Assembly (NCBI GenBank): GCA_001972305.1
Contig: BDDD01000358.1
Location: 278,731-342,730, forward strand
Length of the DNA stretch: 64,000 bases
Source of the DNA: Cephalotus follicularis
Lineage: Eukaryota > Streptophyta > Magnoliopsida > Oxalidales > Cephalotaceae
Direction of reading: 5' to 3'
Position 1 is the first letter of the stretch, and the number at the start of each line of letters is the position of its first letter. The translations under genes were made by a program, and so were the position numbers. Below the pieces are notes generated by a model. It made no database searches and was not told the DNA's origin. It was given only the letters and a program-made list of their open reading frames with translations. Positions 35,358 through 46,510 of this stretch are shown here, piece after piece.

Positions 35358-36310
35358 ATTTTAGCTTTATCTTTCGTTATTGTACGGATTCTCTTTGCTT
35401 TGGATTTCTCTGTCGGTTTTGTTTAAATGAATTCGGTTTTATCTGAATCGAATCTGTTGTTGAAATGTACGGATTTTCTGCTCCTTGGCTATCTGTTTTG
35501 ATTGGAACTATTCCGTTTCACTTTTATGTTTTTGTACGGATGCTTCGTCCCTTGATATCTCTTTCGGTATTGTTGGGATAAATTTGGTTTCGTTTTAGTA
35601 AATGAAGTACGGATGTCCTTCTTTCTTGGCTATCCTTCTGATTTGATTTGAGATAATTTCAGATTCTGAATTTGGTATGGATTCCCTTTCTTGGTTATCA
35701 TCGATCGGTTTTTGATTGAATAAAACCCGTTTTATTGCCTAAAGGATATGTACCGATTTCTATCACTCTTGGGCTATCTGATTTTATCGAACGAAAATCA
35801 GCTTTGTTTTTATGCTATGTTCTTTCAGTTTATGAACTCGGAAATGTTTTATGGTTTCGATATGTTTTGAAAATAAAGTCGGTTTTTGACATTTTATGAA
35901 ATTTGAATGTTCTCGACCTTATTTTTCTTATGCTATGATATGTTATGAAATATGTTATGATTATCTCTTTCATGGTGGAAATAAATGAGTTGATTTCCGA
36001 TTATGAAATGTACGTTATGATATCGTTTGTTTTTGAATATGTTTCGAAAAAGCATATTTTATGCGAATTTAAGTTGATTTTGATAAATCAATATTTTTGA
36101 AATGAATACTGAGTATTGTACCCACCAATGGGGCGTACCATACGCACGTCGTGGGCCTGGCACAGGGACGTGACACTTCCGTAGCGGTGTGATTAGTCTA
36201 CGGCGTCTCTGAGTGTATGAATAAATCAAATGAGGTGGATTTATGGATCCGCTATGTATGATAGAGGCGTATGAATCGATTCTAGTTTATGTTATGTGAT
36301 CTGAGGTTTT
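35352..36310 (-). mobile_element. Fragment of the long-LTR (Tekay-like) family, minus orientation
   Basis: Reverse complement of about 48950-49893 in the LTR at 47879-51397 (shared: TATCGAACGAAAATCAGC, ACGGATTTTCTG, GTGGGCCTGGCACGGGGACG-like block at 36150). Together with 34247-34913 it covers almost adjacent parts of one LTR, but in opposite orientation. Confidence 0.85.
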
Positions 36311-36676
36311 GTACCCCATGGCAGTCGACTAGTGTCCTGTGACAGTCGACTGGATTGGCCTGGCAGTCGACTGGACCCTTGTGGCAGTCGACTGGATTGG
36401 TATTCCTGCAGATTCTGAGTTTGGTTGAAGAACCAGTCGACTACATAACCTCTGGAAGTCGACTACTTAACCTTGGGCAGTCGACTGGATTGCTTTCCAG
36501 TCGGCTGGATTGACCTGTGTCTGCAAAAACATTCTTGGCACAACTTTGGACATAAAATCAAGTGAGTATATGAAGTTATAACTCAAGGAATTATGCATAC
36601 AATTAATCTATGTTTGTTAATCATCAAAATAACATATGTAAACGTAATTAATCGGGGTGGCAAAGGCCAACAATCT
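36311..36676 (-). repeat. Partial LTR of a second Sirevirus, minus orientation, with AGTCGACTG array
   Basis: On the minus strand a GGGGGAGATTG polypurine boundary (about 36671) leads into the LTR, which is cut at 36311. Between 36324 and 36510 there are eight copies of AGTCGACTG or one-base variants, about 20-45 bp apart, usually followed by GATTGG. Confidence 0.75.
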
Positions 36677-37429
36677 CCCCCTTTTTGATGATTGACAAAA
36701 CATGCATATTTTGCATAACTTCTTGACAAACTTAGCCATTTTAGTTCAAAGTCCAATTTTATCAATTGTTGCATATCCAAGGCACATGTCATGTCAAAAA
36801 TATACTTGCTCAATGCAAGATTACAATCCATCTCATCAATATGCAATTATGCAAGCTTCAATGCAAATGTGCAATGAAAAATATAAATCTCTCCCCCTTT
36901 TTGTCAAACTACAAAAAGAGAAGTGGAAGCTCCCCCTCAATCATAGCATGGATTGAAGAGCTCCCCCTCAACTTATGCATTCATATACAATATTATCAAT
37001 AAGAGCAAGGTAATGAAGTACAATCACATTCATCCAACACAAAGCAATATAAATTGAAGCATATTATAATTCAACTCATAAAATGTCACATTCATTAACC
37101 ACATCCACAAACCAATTAAACTTAAAACGTCAAGTTCATAAGCCACATTGTTTAACAAGATCAAAGCAATAATATGAAATACATTGTAATTCCATACATA
37201 AACCATTAAAGATCAAAGCATTTTAACACTAAGTACTTAAAACTTGAAAGTACATAAACCACATTGTCTTTTACAAAATTCAAAAACTAAAGGACATTAC
37301 AAATGCAAAGTTTCAAAATACAAAGAAAACACATGTGATGCAAGTGTAAGCTCAAGTGGGAGGAGGGTGCTGGGGAAAAGCATTTTGAAACAGCTGAAGG
37401 ATGTTGGCTTGGCCTCAAGTGATGTCGGC
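36677..37429 (-). other. 3' non-coding part of the second Sirevirus with polypurine boxes
   Basis: On the plus strand CTCCCCC-type boxes occur at about 36674, 36893, 36931 and 36962; on the minus strand these are GGGGGAG purine boxes. The rest is AT-rich with repeated CATAAACCACATTG/AAAGCATTT words. No ORF. Confidence 0.6.
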
Positions 37430-37900
37430 TTGGCCCTGAATGGATCCAGTCGACTGCCAGGGAATCCACTCGACTGTTTTCAATTGTGCAAAATCATACA
37501 GTAGCATTTGTAATCTCCAATTTCAGGCCAACAGCTGACTAGAACAGAGCATCCAGTCGACTGCCAGCACAACCAGTCACTGCCTAGAGAAGACAGCCGA
37601 CTGCCCAACACCAACAGCTATATTCAAATGTACGCGCCATCAATCCAGCCGACTGCCGTACAAATCCAGCCGACTGGATTTGTAACAGACCCTTAAAAAT
37701 AGATCCGTTGGAAGCTCAACTATAAGAGGAAAATTAGAGCTCTTGCACAAGTGATCAAGCATTCAAGTTGCATATTCTCTCAAGCTATCTCAAGTACAAT
37801 ACCAAGCTCTCCTTCAGACTTCCTACATGCATATAAGTGTAAATCATGTTTGATCAATCAAAACCCTTTCCCCTTTGATTTCCCTCCACTATTGGTTGAT
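37430..37900 (+). repeat. Partial LTR of the second Sirevirus family, plus orientation, with TATA box
   Basis: Seven or so CCAGTCGACTGCC-like or CAGCCGACTGCC-like motifs between 37445 and 37675, then a TATA-like CTATAAGAGG at 37720 and a CTCAAGCTATCTCAAG leader. Same family as 36311-36676 but inverted relative to it. Confidence 0.65.
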
Positions 37901-38184
37901 TTAGGTTGGTTTTATGGTATTTTTGGGTGAGTTTGAGAAAGGGTAAGAGAGAGAAGAAAATGAAATGTTTTAGGGCCATTTGGTTCTACGTATACGCTTT
38001 CTGTTATAATCTACCCCCATTATTACGAATACTATAAACATACACGAAACATACCATATAGGTATTGGAAATACCTCACATCATCCATAACCATATACAT
38101 AATCAATATTTATATAATTCGTAAATATGATACAATAAATACTAAAGCATAAATGGGTCATTTTGGAGCATTACAATCAGTGGC

Positions 38185-38520
38185 CAAGGACAAGAAAGGG
38201 AAAGGATGACTGGTGGCAAGAAGAGGAAAAGAATGGAGGGGCTTGGGATTTACATTAATCCTGAGACTGGGTTGTCTATCTTGAATGTAAATGTCACTTA
38301 CAACTATTTAACCACATCTTTGCACTAATGGCAAAGCATTATTAAGTAACTTTTCCTCTCTTTTTTTTTAATTTTATTTACAAGTCTGGAAGAAAAGGTT
38401 GCAAAGTGATAAATCCAGGCCATATCAGACCCATTCCAAATGGTGGAATGCCCCAACAGTCCCAAAGTGTTACCCCTTCACATCTTTATTCAACTGGATT
38501 TGAAGCTTATATTTATGTTA
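38185..38520 (+). pseudogene. Fragment of a second MULE transposase (C-terminal tail)
   Basis: Codons reading GKRKRMEGLGIYINPETGL, then an intron-like gap and KGCKVINPGHIRPIPNGGMP. The same tail signature (GLGIYTDIDTG) ends the transposase of the MULE at 4108-13248. No catalytic part is present. Confidence 0.45.
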
Positions 38521-39730
38521 TTATGTTAAGCTTCTGTTTTGTTATATACTAGCTTGAAGCTTGCGTTATGTACCCCTAGTTATGCTTTCTTATGTCGAGC
38601 AATGAAAATTTACATGTACTGGCTTGGAGTAATGGCATATCAAGTTTGCTCAAATGGTTATTGGATTTGTTAACCTATGACATATTAAGTTTGCTCTAGT
38701 GTCCCTTTGTTATGTGTTGATATGCAGGGAACTTGGTTAATCAATTTTGCTGCTTGCATTTGTCTGGTTTCATGTGGTACAGTGCTATGAAATGATTATG
38801 CATGATTGATTTAGTTTGTAGACTTTATTATGCAGGGTCTTCATTAAGATTGATTTAGTTTGCAGACTTAATTGTGAACAAAGAAATCGTGAAGCTTAGG
38901 TTTTTTTTTGTGTGCACCATAATAATACATCAAGTCATTCTCTATTGCCACAATTTTTCTTGTGCAAACCATTCATGTTCTACACAATTCACTACATCTA
39001 CACAATACAATATATTTGAAGGCTCCATATCATGTATTCACCACCAAATCAACACAATGCATAGGCAAATCTACAGATTCAATCAACTCACATAGTTGAA
39101 AACAACAACAGCAACTGAACATGAAAATAAACAAAATCCACTAAAACATCCACATTCAAATTAGAACTTTAAAAAAAGAAATTAACATTAAATTTTATAA
39201 CCAACATCTACTAAAACTATGAATCAAACATTAAAAGTACTACATGAGCCAAGCATAAACTCCAACCAACAACCACTATAACATTTTCTTTATTCCCACC
39301 ATAAAAAGCCAAGATGCAAACAATCCCAACTTGTTTTTTGCTTTGCCACTTGATCAAGAGCCACCTTCAGTTTGTCTTAGGTTTCCTTGAGTTTGTCTTG
39401 TGTTTCTTTGAGCTGAAATTGAAGGTCACATATCTCTAATAAGGTTTTGTTCATTTGAACATTTACACTATTTTTTTGTTCACTTAAGTCCTTGAACTCC
39501 TCGTTCATAACAACCATTCCACCAAAAATACTGTTGATAATATTGCGTACGTATCGCGTGTCATGTGAAAGACAATCGGATCTAACACAAAAAGCACTAG
39601 AGATCTTAAATGACAGCACACCTGTCACAAAGTATCACCTTGTCAATTATATCATCAATGACTTAACAAACATGTCAACAATATTAATAGTATTTTTTTG
39701 CATAAGGGTTGTTGTGAACACATTTGAGGA
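38521..39730. other. AT-rich stretch with a minus-strand coiled-coil ORF, perhaps MULE-derived
   Basis: A minus ORF at 39377-39628 has Leu/Gln/Lys heptad-like sequence (NKTLLEICDLQFQLKETQ) and points towards the transposase tail at 38185, as the second gene does in the first MULE. I see no GRF finger and no TIR, so this is tentative. Otherwise nothing recognised. Confidence 0.35.
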
Positions 39731-39732
39731 GT

Positions 39733-42700
39733 TCAAGGACTTACAAATATTATTAATTCCTTACAATCTTTGAATAAATGGTACACTAATAGTGAGATGG
39801 TAAGAAACATACTTAGGTGTCTACCCAAAAGTTGGATGCCTAAGGTTACGACTATAGAGGAAGCAAAAGACCTCAACACCTTGCCCCTTGAAGAACTTCT
39901 TGGATCACTCATGGCACATGAAATGACCATCAAAAACCATGAGGATGATGAAGAACAAGATAAAAAGAAGAAGAAAGTCATTGCATTCAAGTCTTCCACA
40001 ACGGACTCAAGTGAAGAAGATAGTGACGATGAATTGGCTTTGATCTCAAGAAGGTTCAAAAAATATCTAGCAAAGAAAAAGTTTGGGAACAAACATTTCA
40101 AGAAGACTTTACCATCAAAATCCGAAACAAAGAAAGAAGAGATAATTTGTTTCGAATGCAACAAACCCGGACATTACAAGAGTGAATGTCCAAGATTGAA
40201 GAAAGCAAAAGATACTATCAAAAAGAAGAAAGCTATGCTTGCTACATGGTCGGATAGTGATGAATCAAGCTCCGAAGAAGAAGATGACCAAGAGGTAGCA
40301 CAAATAGAATTGATGGCAATCAACGATAGTGATAAAGATGAAGATCAAGATGAAGATGAGAATGAGGTAAGTGAACTTCTTGAAGTACTTGACAAATTTA
40401 GCTTAGAAAATAATTCTCTTAAAAAGACTATTAAAGCACTTAATAGAGAAAATGCTAGTCTAAAACATGAATTAGAATGTTTATCTAATAAGTCCTTAGA
40501 AGATAAGACTATTTCTTTAGAAAAAGAAAATGAGACTCTAAAAGTTGAAATTGATGCTCTTAAGAAAACTTTTTCAAAATTTTCAAATAGTAGTGAAAAA
40601 CTTGATAAACTCTTAGGTCTTCAAAGATGTGTTTTTAACAAGGCTGACCTAGGTTATGATAAGATGAACAATGTTAAACATTTTCAAAAATATCTTGAAA
40701 ATAAGGATAATCAAAAGATCTCATCTTGCATGACTTGTAATTATTGCAATAGATATGGCCACACTACACACACTTGCTATCGCAACAGAAATGACATGCA
40801 CAAAAGAAATTTCAACTTCTAGGCCACTCGAACTACTCCATATGGATCTTTTTGGACCAATAAACATAAGAAGCCTAGGAGGTAAATCTTATGCCTATGT
40901 TATTGTTGATGACTACACTAGGTACACATGGGTTTATTTTTTGGCACATAAAAGTGAAACCTTTATATTCTTTGCCAATTTTTGTAAAATAGTTCAAAAA
41001 GAAAAAAGGACTTTCAATTTTGAAAATTAGAAGTGACCATGGCAAAGAATTCGAAAATAATATTTTTGATGATTATTGCATTAAAAATGGTTTTAAACAT
41101 GAATTTTCAACTCCTAGGACTCCTCAACAAAATGGAGTTGTTGAAAGGAGAAATAGAACATTAGAAGGAATGACAAGAACAATGCTTTGCGAAAATGATT
41201 TACCAAAGTATTTTTGGGCCGAAGCCACAAACACCGCATGTTATATTTTAAATAGAACATCAATAAGGCCAATTCTCAAAAAGACTCCATACGAGTTATG
41301 GAAGGAGAGAAAGCCTAACATTAGTTACTTTCGTGCCTTCGGATGTAAATGCTTCATACACAACAATGGAAAAGATCAACTTGGTAAGTTTGACTCCAAA
41401 GCGGACGAAGGTATATTTCTTGGGTACTCCCTCACTAGTAGAGCTTATAGATGTTTCAATAAACGTACTTTACTAGTAGAAGAATCTATGCATGTTGTTT
41501 TTGATGAGTTGCATGATTCAAGTTCACATATGCATGATAGTATAGAATTTCATGAACCATCGGTGGACATAGATGTAGAACCTAAGGATAGTTACCAAAA
41601 AGAACTTATAGATAAGACATACAAGGTTGTTAGAGACCACCCTCATGAGGCTATCATTGGTAACATTCAACAAGGCATTAGGACTAGATCTAGAGCAAAC
41701 ACTTGTAACTATGTTGCATTCCTTTCTCACCTAGAACCCAAAAACTTTGTAGAAGCCGAAAAAGATGAATATTGGATTGTAGCTATGCAAGAAGAGCTAA
41801 AATAATTTGAAAGAAACAAAGTTTGGTTTTTAGTACCTAGACCAAAGGACCATTCGGTTATAGGAACTAAATGGGTTTTTAGGAACAAAATGGACAATCA
41901 AGGGATCATTATCAGAAACAAGGCTAGACTAGTTGCCCAAGGATACTCACAAGACGAAGGAATAGACTATGATGAGACATATGCACCGGTTGCTAGACTA
42001 GAATCCATTCGATTGTTGCTTGCATTTGCTTGCTTTAATAATTTCAAGTTATATCAAATGGATGTGAAAAGTGCCTTTTTAAATGGATTTATAAAAGAAG
42101 AAGTTTATGTTGAACAACCTCAAGGTTTTGAGGATCCTCACTTTCCAAATCATGTTTTCAAATTAAACAAAGCTTTATATGGACTCAAACAAGCCCCTCG
42201 TGCTTGGTATGAGAGATTGACAAAGTTTTTAATTGAAAATGATTTTAAACGAGGAAATGTTGATATTACCCTTTTTACAAAATCTAAAGGTAATGATTTA
42301 CTTATTGTTCAAATTTATGTTGATGATATTATCTTTGGATCGACTAATGACTCTTTATGCAAGGAATTTTCAAATACCATGAAATCTGAATTTGAAATGA
42401 GTCTAATGGGAGAGCTCAACTTCTTTCTCGGACTACAAGTCACACAAAACAAAGATGGAATCTTCATCAACCAAACTAAATACGTAAAGGATATTCTCAA
42501 GAAGTTTGTAATGGAGAAAGCTAAAACAAGCAAGACTCCTATGAGCACCTCTACAAAGCTTGACAAAGATGAACAAGGTAAAAATATCGATCAAAAGCTT
42601 TATAGAAGTATGATAGGATCTTTATTGTACTTGACTGCAAGTAGACCCGATATCTTGTTTAGTGTGTGCTTGTGTGCCCGTTTTCAATCTAATCCTAAAG

Positions 42701-43260
42701 AATCCCATTTGTTTGCTGTGAAACGTATTTTTAAATATCTTGCATACACACCTACATTAGGCTTATGGTATTCCCGAGACACTAGTTTTGATTTACATTC
42801 TTATTCGGATGCCGACTTTGGTGGTTATAAAGTAGACCGCAAGAGCACTAGTGGCTCATGCCAATACCTAGGAAGCATGCTTGTCTCTTGGTTTAGTAAA
42901 AAGCAAATTTTAGTAGCTTTATCTACCACCGAGGCTGAATATATTGTTGTAGGTAGTTGTTGTGCACAAATCCTTTGGCAAAAGCAGCAATTAGTTGATT
43001 ATGGTATATGTGTGAAGGATGTATCTATCAAATGTGATAATACTAGTAGCATTTGCCTAGCTAAGAACCCAGTTCATCATTCTAGGACAAAACACATTGA
43101 CATTAGATACCACTTCTTAAGAGAACATGTAGAAAGTGGAGAGATTGTTTTAGAGTATAATCCCACCGAAAAACAAGTGGCGGATATTTTCACCAAACCT
43201 CTAGATGAAAATTCTTTTTCTAAGTTTAGAAGAGAATTAGGTTTATGTGAGCTTGAATGA
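39733..43260 (+). pseudogene. Sirevirus gag (C-terminal) - integrase - RT - RNase H
   Basis: Gag continues (YTNSEMVRNILRCLPKSW, EEAKDLNTLPLEELLGSLM) with an acidic linker and a zinc knuckle, CFECNKPGHYKSEC (about 40150), then a coiled coil and a second C-rich motif, CNYCNRYGHTTHTC. At about 40808 the frame passes straight into the integrase core (RPLELLHMDLFGP), so protease and the integrase zinc-binding part are deleted. Integrase continues after a frameshift near 41023 (RSDHGKEFEN, PRTPQQNGVVERRNRT). After TAA at 41803-41805 come RT (RLVAQGYSQDEGIDYDE, KALYGLKQAPRAWYE, YVDDIIFGS) and RNase H (SDADFGGYKVDRKSTSG, STTEAEYIV, KHIDIRYHFLREH) to the stop at 43258-43260. Only one stop and one shift separate the integrase-to-RNase H part from being open. 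Confidence 0.9.
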
Positions 43261-43365
43261 TGTTTATTCTGTTTGAATGATATGATTGATTGTATGTTTA
43301 TTTGATGTGATGATTGATTTTTAGTTATTATTCTGTTTTTGCTTGATTTTCTGTTCTGTTTTACA

Positions 43366-43656
43366 AAAACGTCGACTTCTTTTCTGCAAAATTCTATGCT
43401 TTACAAAAACACGTCGACTTCTTTTCTGCAAAATTTTATGCGTTATGAAAATCACGTCGATCTCTTTTGGAAAACATCGATCTCTTTGTGTTTCCCTGAA
43501 ACACGTTGACTTCTTTTCAAACGCGTCGATGCTTTTCAAAACGCAGCGTTTTCTGAATCGATTTCTTCCGTTCTTTTAAAGAACGCATCGACGTCTTTAT
43601 AATCACGTCGGCGTCTTTCACTCAGAAATCGACTTATTCATAAAAACGTCGATCTC
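43366..43656. repeat. Array of ACGTCGACTTCTTTT-like motifs between pol and the extra ORF
   Basis: About ten imperfect copies (ACGTCGACTTCTTTT, CACGTCGATCTCTTTT, ACGTTGACTTCTTTT, GCATCGACGTCTTTA) roughly every 20-40 bp. The reverse complement resembles the GACATCGACGTC motif array in the 3' LTR of the same element. Confidence 0.75.
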
Positions 43657-43859
43657 ATGCTCATTTCTCATTTCAACCCTATTCTGACCATCTCGAAAAA
43701 AAATTTCTCTCTGGGTTTCTTTCTAAAAATTGTTCTACTATTTCGAAAAACATCTTCTAAATCCGTTTTTAACATCAAAAACCGTTTTCGTATCCACTAA
43801 TTCATCTGTTTTTGTCACTCTCTGTGTCTTTCTATTGTGCTCACCAACAGTTTGATAAA

Positions 43860-45176
43860 ATGGTTAGGTCAAAACAATCTACCCATAAGAAGGCTGCATC
43901 TTCTTCCCAGCCTAAGAAATTTGCTAAAAGGCAGAGGCTTGAGATTAGGGAACCTTTCCCTGACCCTGCTCTCCAATCGGATTCCGAATCCAAAGAGCAA
44001 GTTCCTTTAAGAAATGTCATTTTTGTGGACAAACGTGTTATGGGAGGCAGAAACATTGATCTTGCCTTTTGTTCTAGTGAGTTTTCTTTTGTTTCCTGGC
44101 TTGAGACCTTACACCTCATTCCTCTTGTACAAATTTCTGACCCTTTTTACATAAAATTGGTCAAGGAATTTTACATGAACCTTCGGATTGTTTCCAGTCC
44201 AAATGAGGAATTTGCCCTCTCCTCTACTGTCAAAGGGCAGTGAATCTATCTAGATGCTAGGATTCTAGCCTCTATACTCCACATTCTACATACCGGCTTA
44301 TACATTTTTGAACATAAAAAATAGCCGGAGGTTGAGGGTTTTCACCCTAATCAGATTTTGTCCATTCTTTACCCAAATGATTCAAATATTCATCCTAACA
44401 TGGCACTGACTACAAACAGATTGTCAGTAGACCATAGGCTACTCCACCATCTCATTGTACACCAATTTCTACCCACCGGTGGAGGGTATGCCAAGCTTTC
44501 TCGGATGCAAGCTTTCCTCATGTGGTGCATCCTCTCTAAGATAGAATTCTGTTTTCCCCTTCTCATGCTCAAGACTATGGTGAGAGCATTCTCTCAAAAG
44601 GAATCCGTTCTACCCTACGGATCAATCCTTACGAAAATCTTTCTCCACAACCAAATTCGGCTTGAAGGAGAAATTGCAACGAAATTGAAGAAAGAGGACA
44701 CTTACAACAAGAGCACTATGAATAGGATGGGGTGGAAAAAGTAATAAGTCATTTGGACTTATTTCCCCAAAGTTGATCAAGTGCAAAGGATTGCACGAGA
44801 AGAGCAAGAAGAGAACCCTCCATGGGAAGCTCAAGAAGAAGCTGCAGCAGCTCAGGCTCAAGCTCAAGGCTCCTCATCCACCACTGATTATGATAGGATT
44901 ATGGAGTTTATGCGATCTAGATTTGATTCTATGCAAGCTTCGCTTGAAGAAAAACTTGAGCAAGTCAACACACGGCTCACTAGCTTGGAAAAAGATCATG
45001 TGACGATTCGCTTCGACTTTGATAACATCGATGACACCATCTACTACGACCTAAAAGTCGTAAGGAGGCGTCTCAAAAGAATGGAACGAAAACTCGCCGC
45101 TTCCAAGACTATTGATGCTTACGAAAAGACTTCAGCCGATGACTCCGACTCCGATGCCCCTCCTGCTGCCTCTTGA
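43860..45176 (+). pseudogene. Extra ORF downstream of pol in the Sirevirus, decayed
   Basis: ATG at 43860. One frame of 438 codons continues to the TGA at 45174-45176, broken only by TGA 44241, TAG 44322 and a TAA TAA pair at 44742-44747. The N-terminus is basic (MVRSKQSTHKKAASSSQPKK, then AKRQR). The middle resembles the putative plant transposon protein domain found in unknown proteins of plant repeats (SDPFYIKLVKEFYMNLRIVS, LLHHLIVHQFLPTGGGYAKL). The C-terminus is an Ala/Gln-rich linker plus a heptad coiled coil (MQASLEEKLEQVNTRLTSLE) and an acidic tail. No membrane segment or signal peptide is evident. Some Sireviruses carry an ORF here that has been called envelope-like; this one gives no sign of a membrane protein. 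Function unknown. Confidence 0.75.
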
Positions 45177-45868
45177 TTACTTGTTGCTGTTGTTTTTCAT
45201 CTTGTTGCTGTTTTGTTTTGTTTGTTTGTTGTTATGAACCATGGTGTTCATTTGTATTTTTACGAATTTTGTATAAGGACAAAGTTTGTTAAATGAAATT
45301 ATGATTATGTGTTTTGTTATGAATGGTGTTTATACATTGTGATTATGTTTATGATATGGCTTTATGAATGTGTTTTTGATAACATGTTTTCTCAATTATG
45401 ATTATTGCCGATATTTTGATATTTTGTGCATAATGCCTATGTTCATTTTTTTTACCCTTGCTTTTATTAAGGGGGAGCTAATGTTTTCTACCTTTTTGAT
45501 GCTATACAAAAAAGGGGGAGAAATAGGCTCAAAAGCATAAGAAGTATTGCTGCATTTGTTTTTAATTAAAGGGGGAGATTAAGGCTTGTTTTTAATTAAA
45601 GGGGGAGATTAAGGCTCAAAATGGGAGATTAAGGCTCAAAATGCTATGAATTTTAGAAAAGGCTCAGCATGCTAGAGTTTTTAAATGATATGGGGAGATA
45701 GAACTCTCAACAGCAAAATTCATAACTACTTGATATTGCACAGGAACTTTCTTATGAACATCGTCATTGCTTACTTTATAAGTTAACTCTATTTGGTATT
45801 CACTTATGTTTTAATTGGTTTATGCCTTTTTTTGAGCAAATTTTTGTCATCATCAAAAAGGGGGAGAT
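45177..45868 (+). promoter_or_regulatory. 3' non-coding region with multiple polypurine tracts
   Basis: GGGGGAG boxes occur at about 45471, 45513, 45571, 45601 and 45861 (plus a GGGGAGATAG variant near 45692). The last, AAAAAGGGGGAGATT, directly precedes the LTR at 45869 and is the likely plus-strand primer. Repeated boxes upstream of the LTR are a known Sirevirus signature. ATTAAGGCTCAAAATG is also locally duplicated (45610-45640). Confidence 0.8.
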
Positions 45869-45983
45869 TGTTGACGATTTAGTCTCAATCCTGGTTTTGA
45901 TGATAACATATTTGCTTTGCATTTGACAAGTTTACTTGATGTGCAAGATATTACAAAGTTCAAATACCAAGGCAAAACTCATC

Positions 45984-46510
45984 TGCAGAGAAGACATCGA
46001 CCTTCCAAAAATGACATCGACGTCCCTACAGAAAGACATCGATCCCTTCAAGAAGACATCGACGTCTTTAGTGCCAGAAGTTACAGGTCAAACTTTAGTG
46101 AAGACATCGACTCCTATAAGCAAAGACATCGACGTCCGTACAGAAGACATCGATCCCTATCCAAAAGACATTGACGTCTTCAGATGCCAAAGTTACAGGA
46201 CAATTTTGAATGATGACATCGATGCTTGTGTGTGAAGACATCGACGTCCACGCAAAGAAGTTGATCCCTTTACGTAGACATTGACACCTTTCTAGACCAA
46301 TCTGCATTTCCCAGAAAAGACATCGACCCCTACAGAAGAAGTCGATGTGATGCTCAAAGTTTCAAATGCCTGGAGATTTCCCAGAAATGACATCGACGCC
46401 TTTTTAAATGGTTTGTCCTGGGAAACATGGAACGGCTAGTTGGCGCACCTTCAACGGCTAGTAATAGTCAAAGACATGAAGGCCTTTCTAAAAGACATCG
46501 ACGTCTTTAT
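45984..46510 (+). repeat. Array of ~16 GACATCGACGTC-like motifs in the U3 of the Sirevirus LTR
   Basis: GAAGACATCGACGTC and variants (GACATCGATCCC, GACATTGACGTC, GACATCGACTCC) recur about every 25-40 bp upstream of the TATA box at 46601. The spacers differ. The core ATCGA(C/T) and often the whole 12-mer are near-palindromic. Confidence 0.85.

Noticed and set aside
43812..45176. Retroviral-type envelope call for the post-pol ORF
   Set aside because: No signal peptide, membrane anchor or fusion-like region is visible, so I describe it as an extra ORF of unknown function.
46095..46307. ORFs rich in Asp-Ile-Asp / His-Arg repeats at 45.9-46.3 kb
   Set aside because: Translation artefacts of the GACATCGACGTC motif array.
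45984..46510. Motif array considered as CRISPR
   Set aside because: The repeat is short and imperfect, spacer lengths vary, and it sits in an LTR promoter region of a eukaryotic element.
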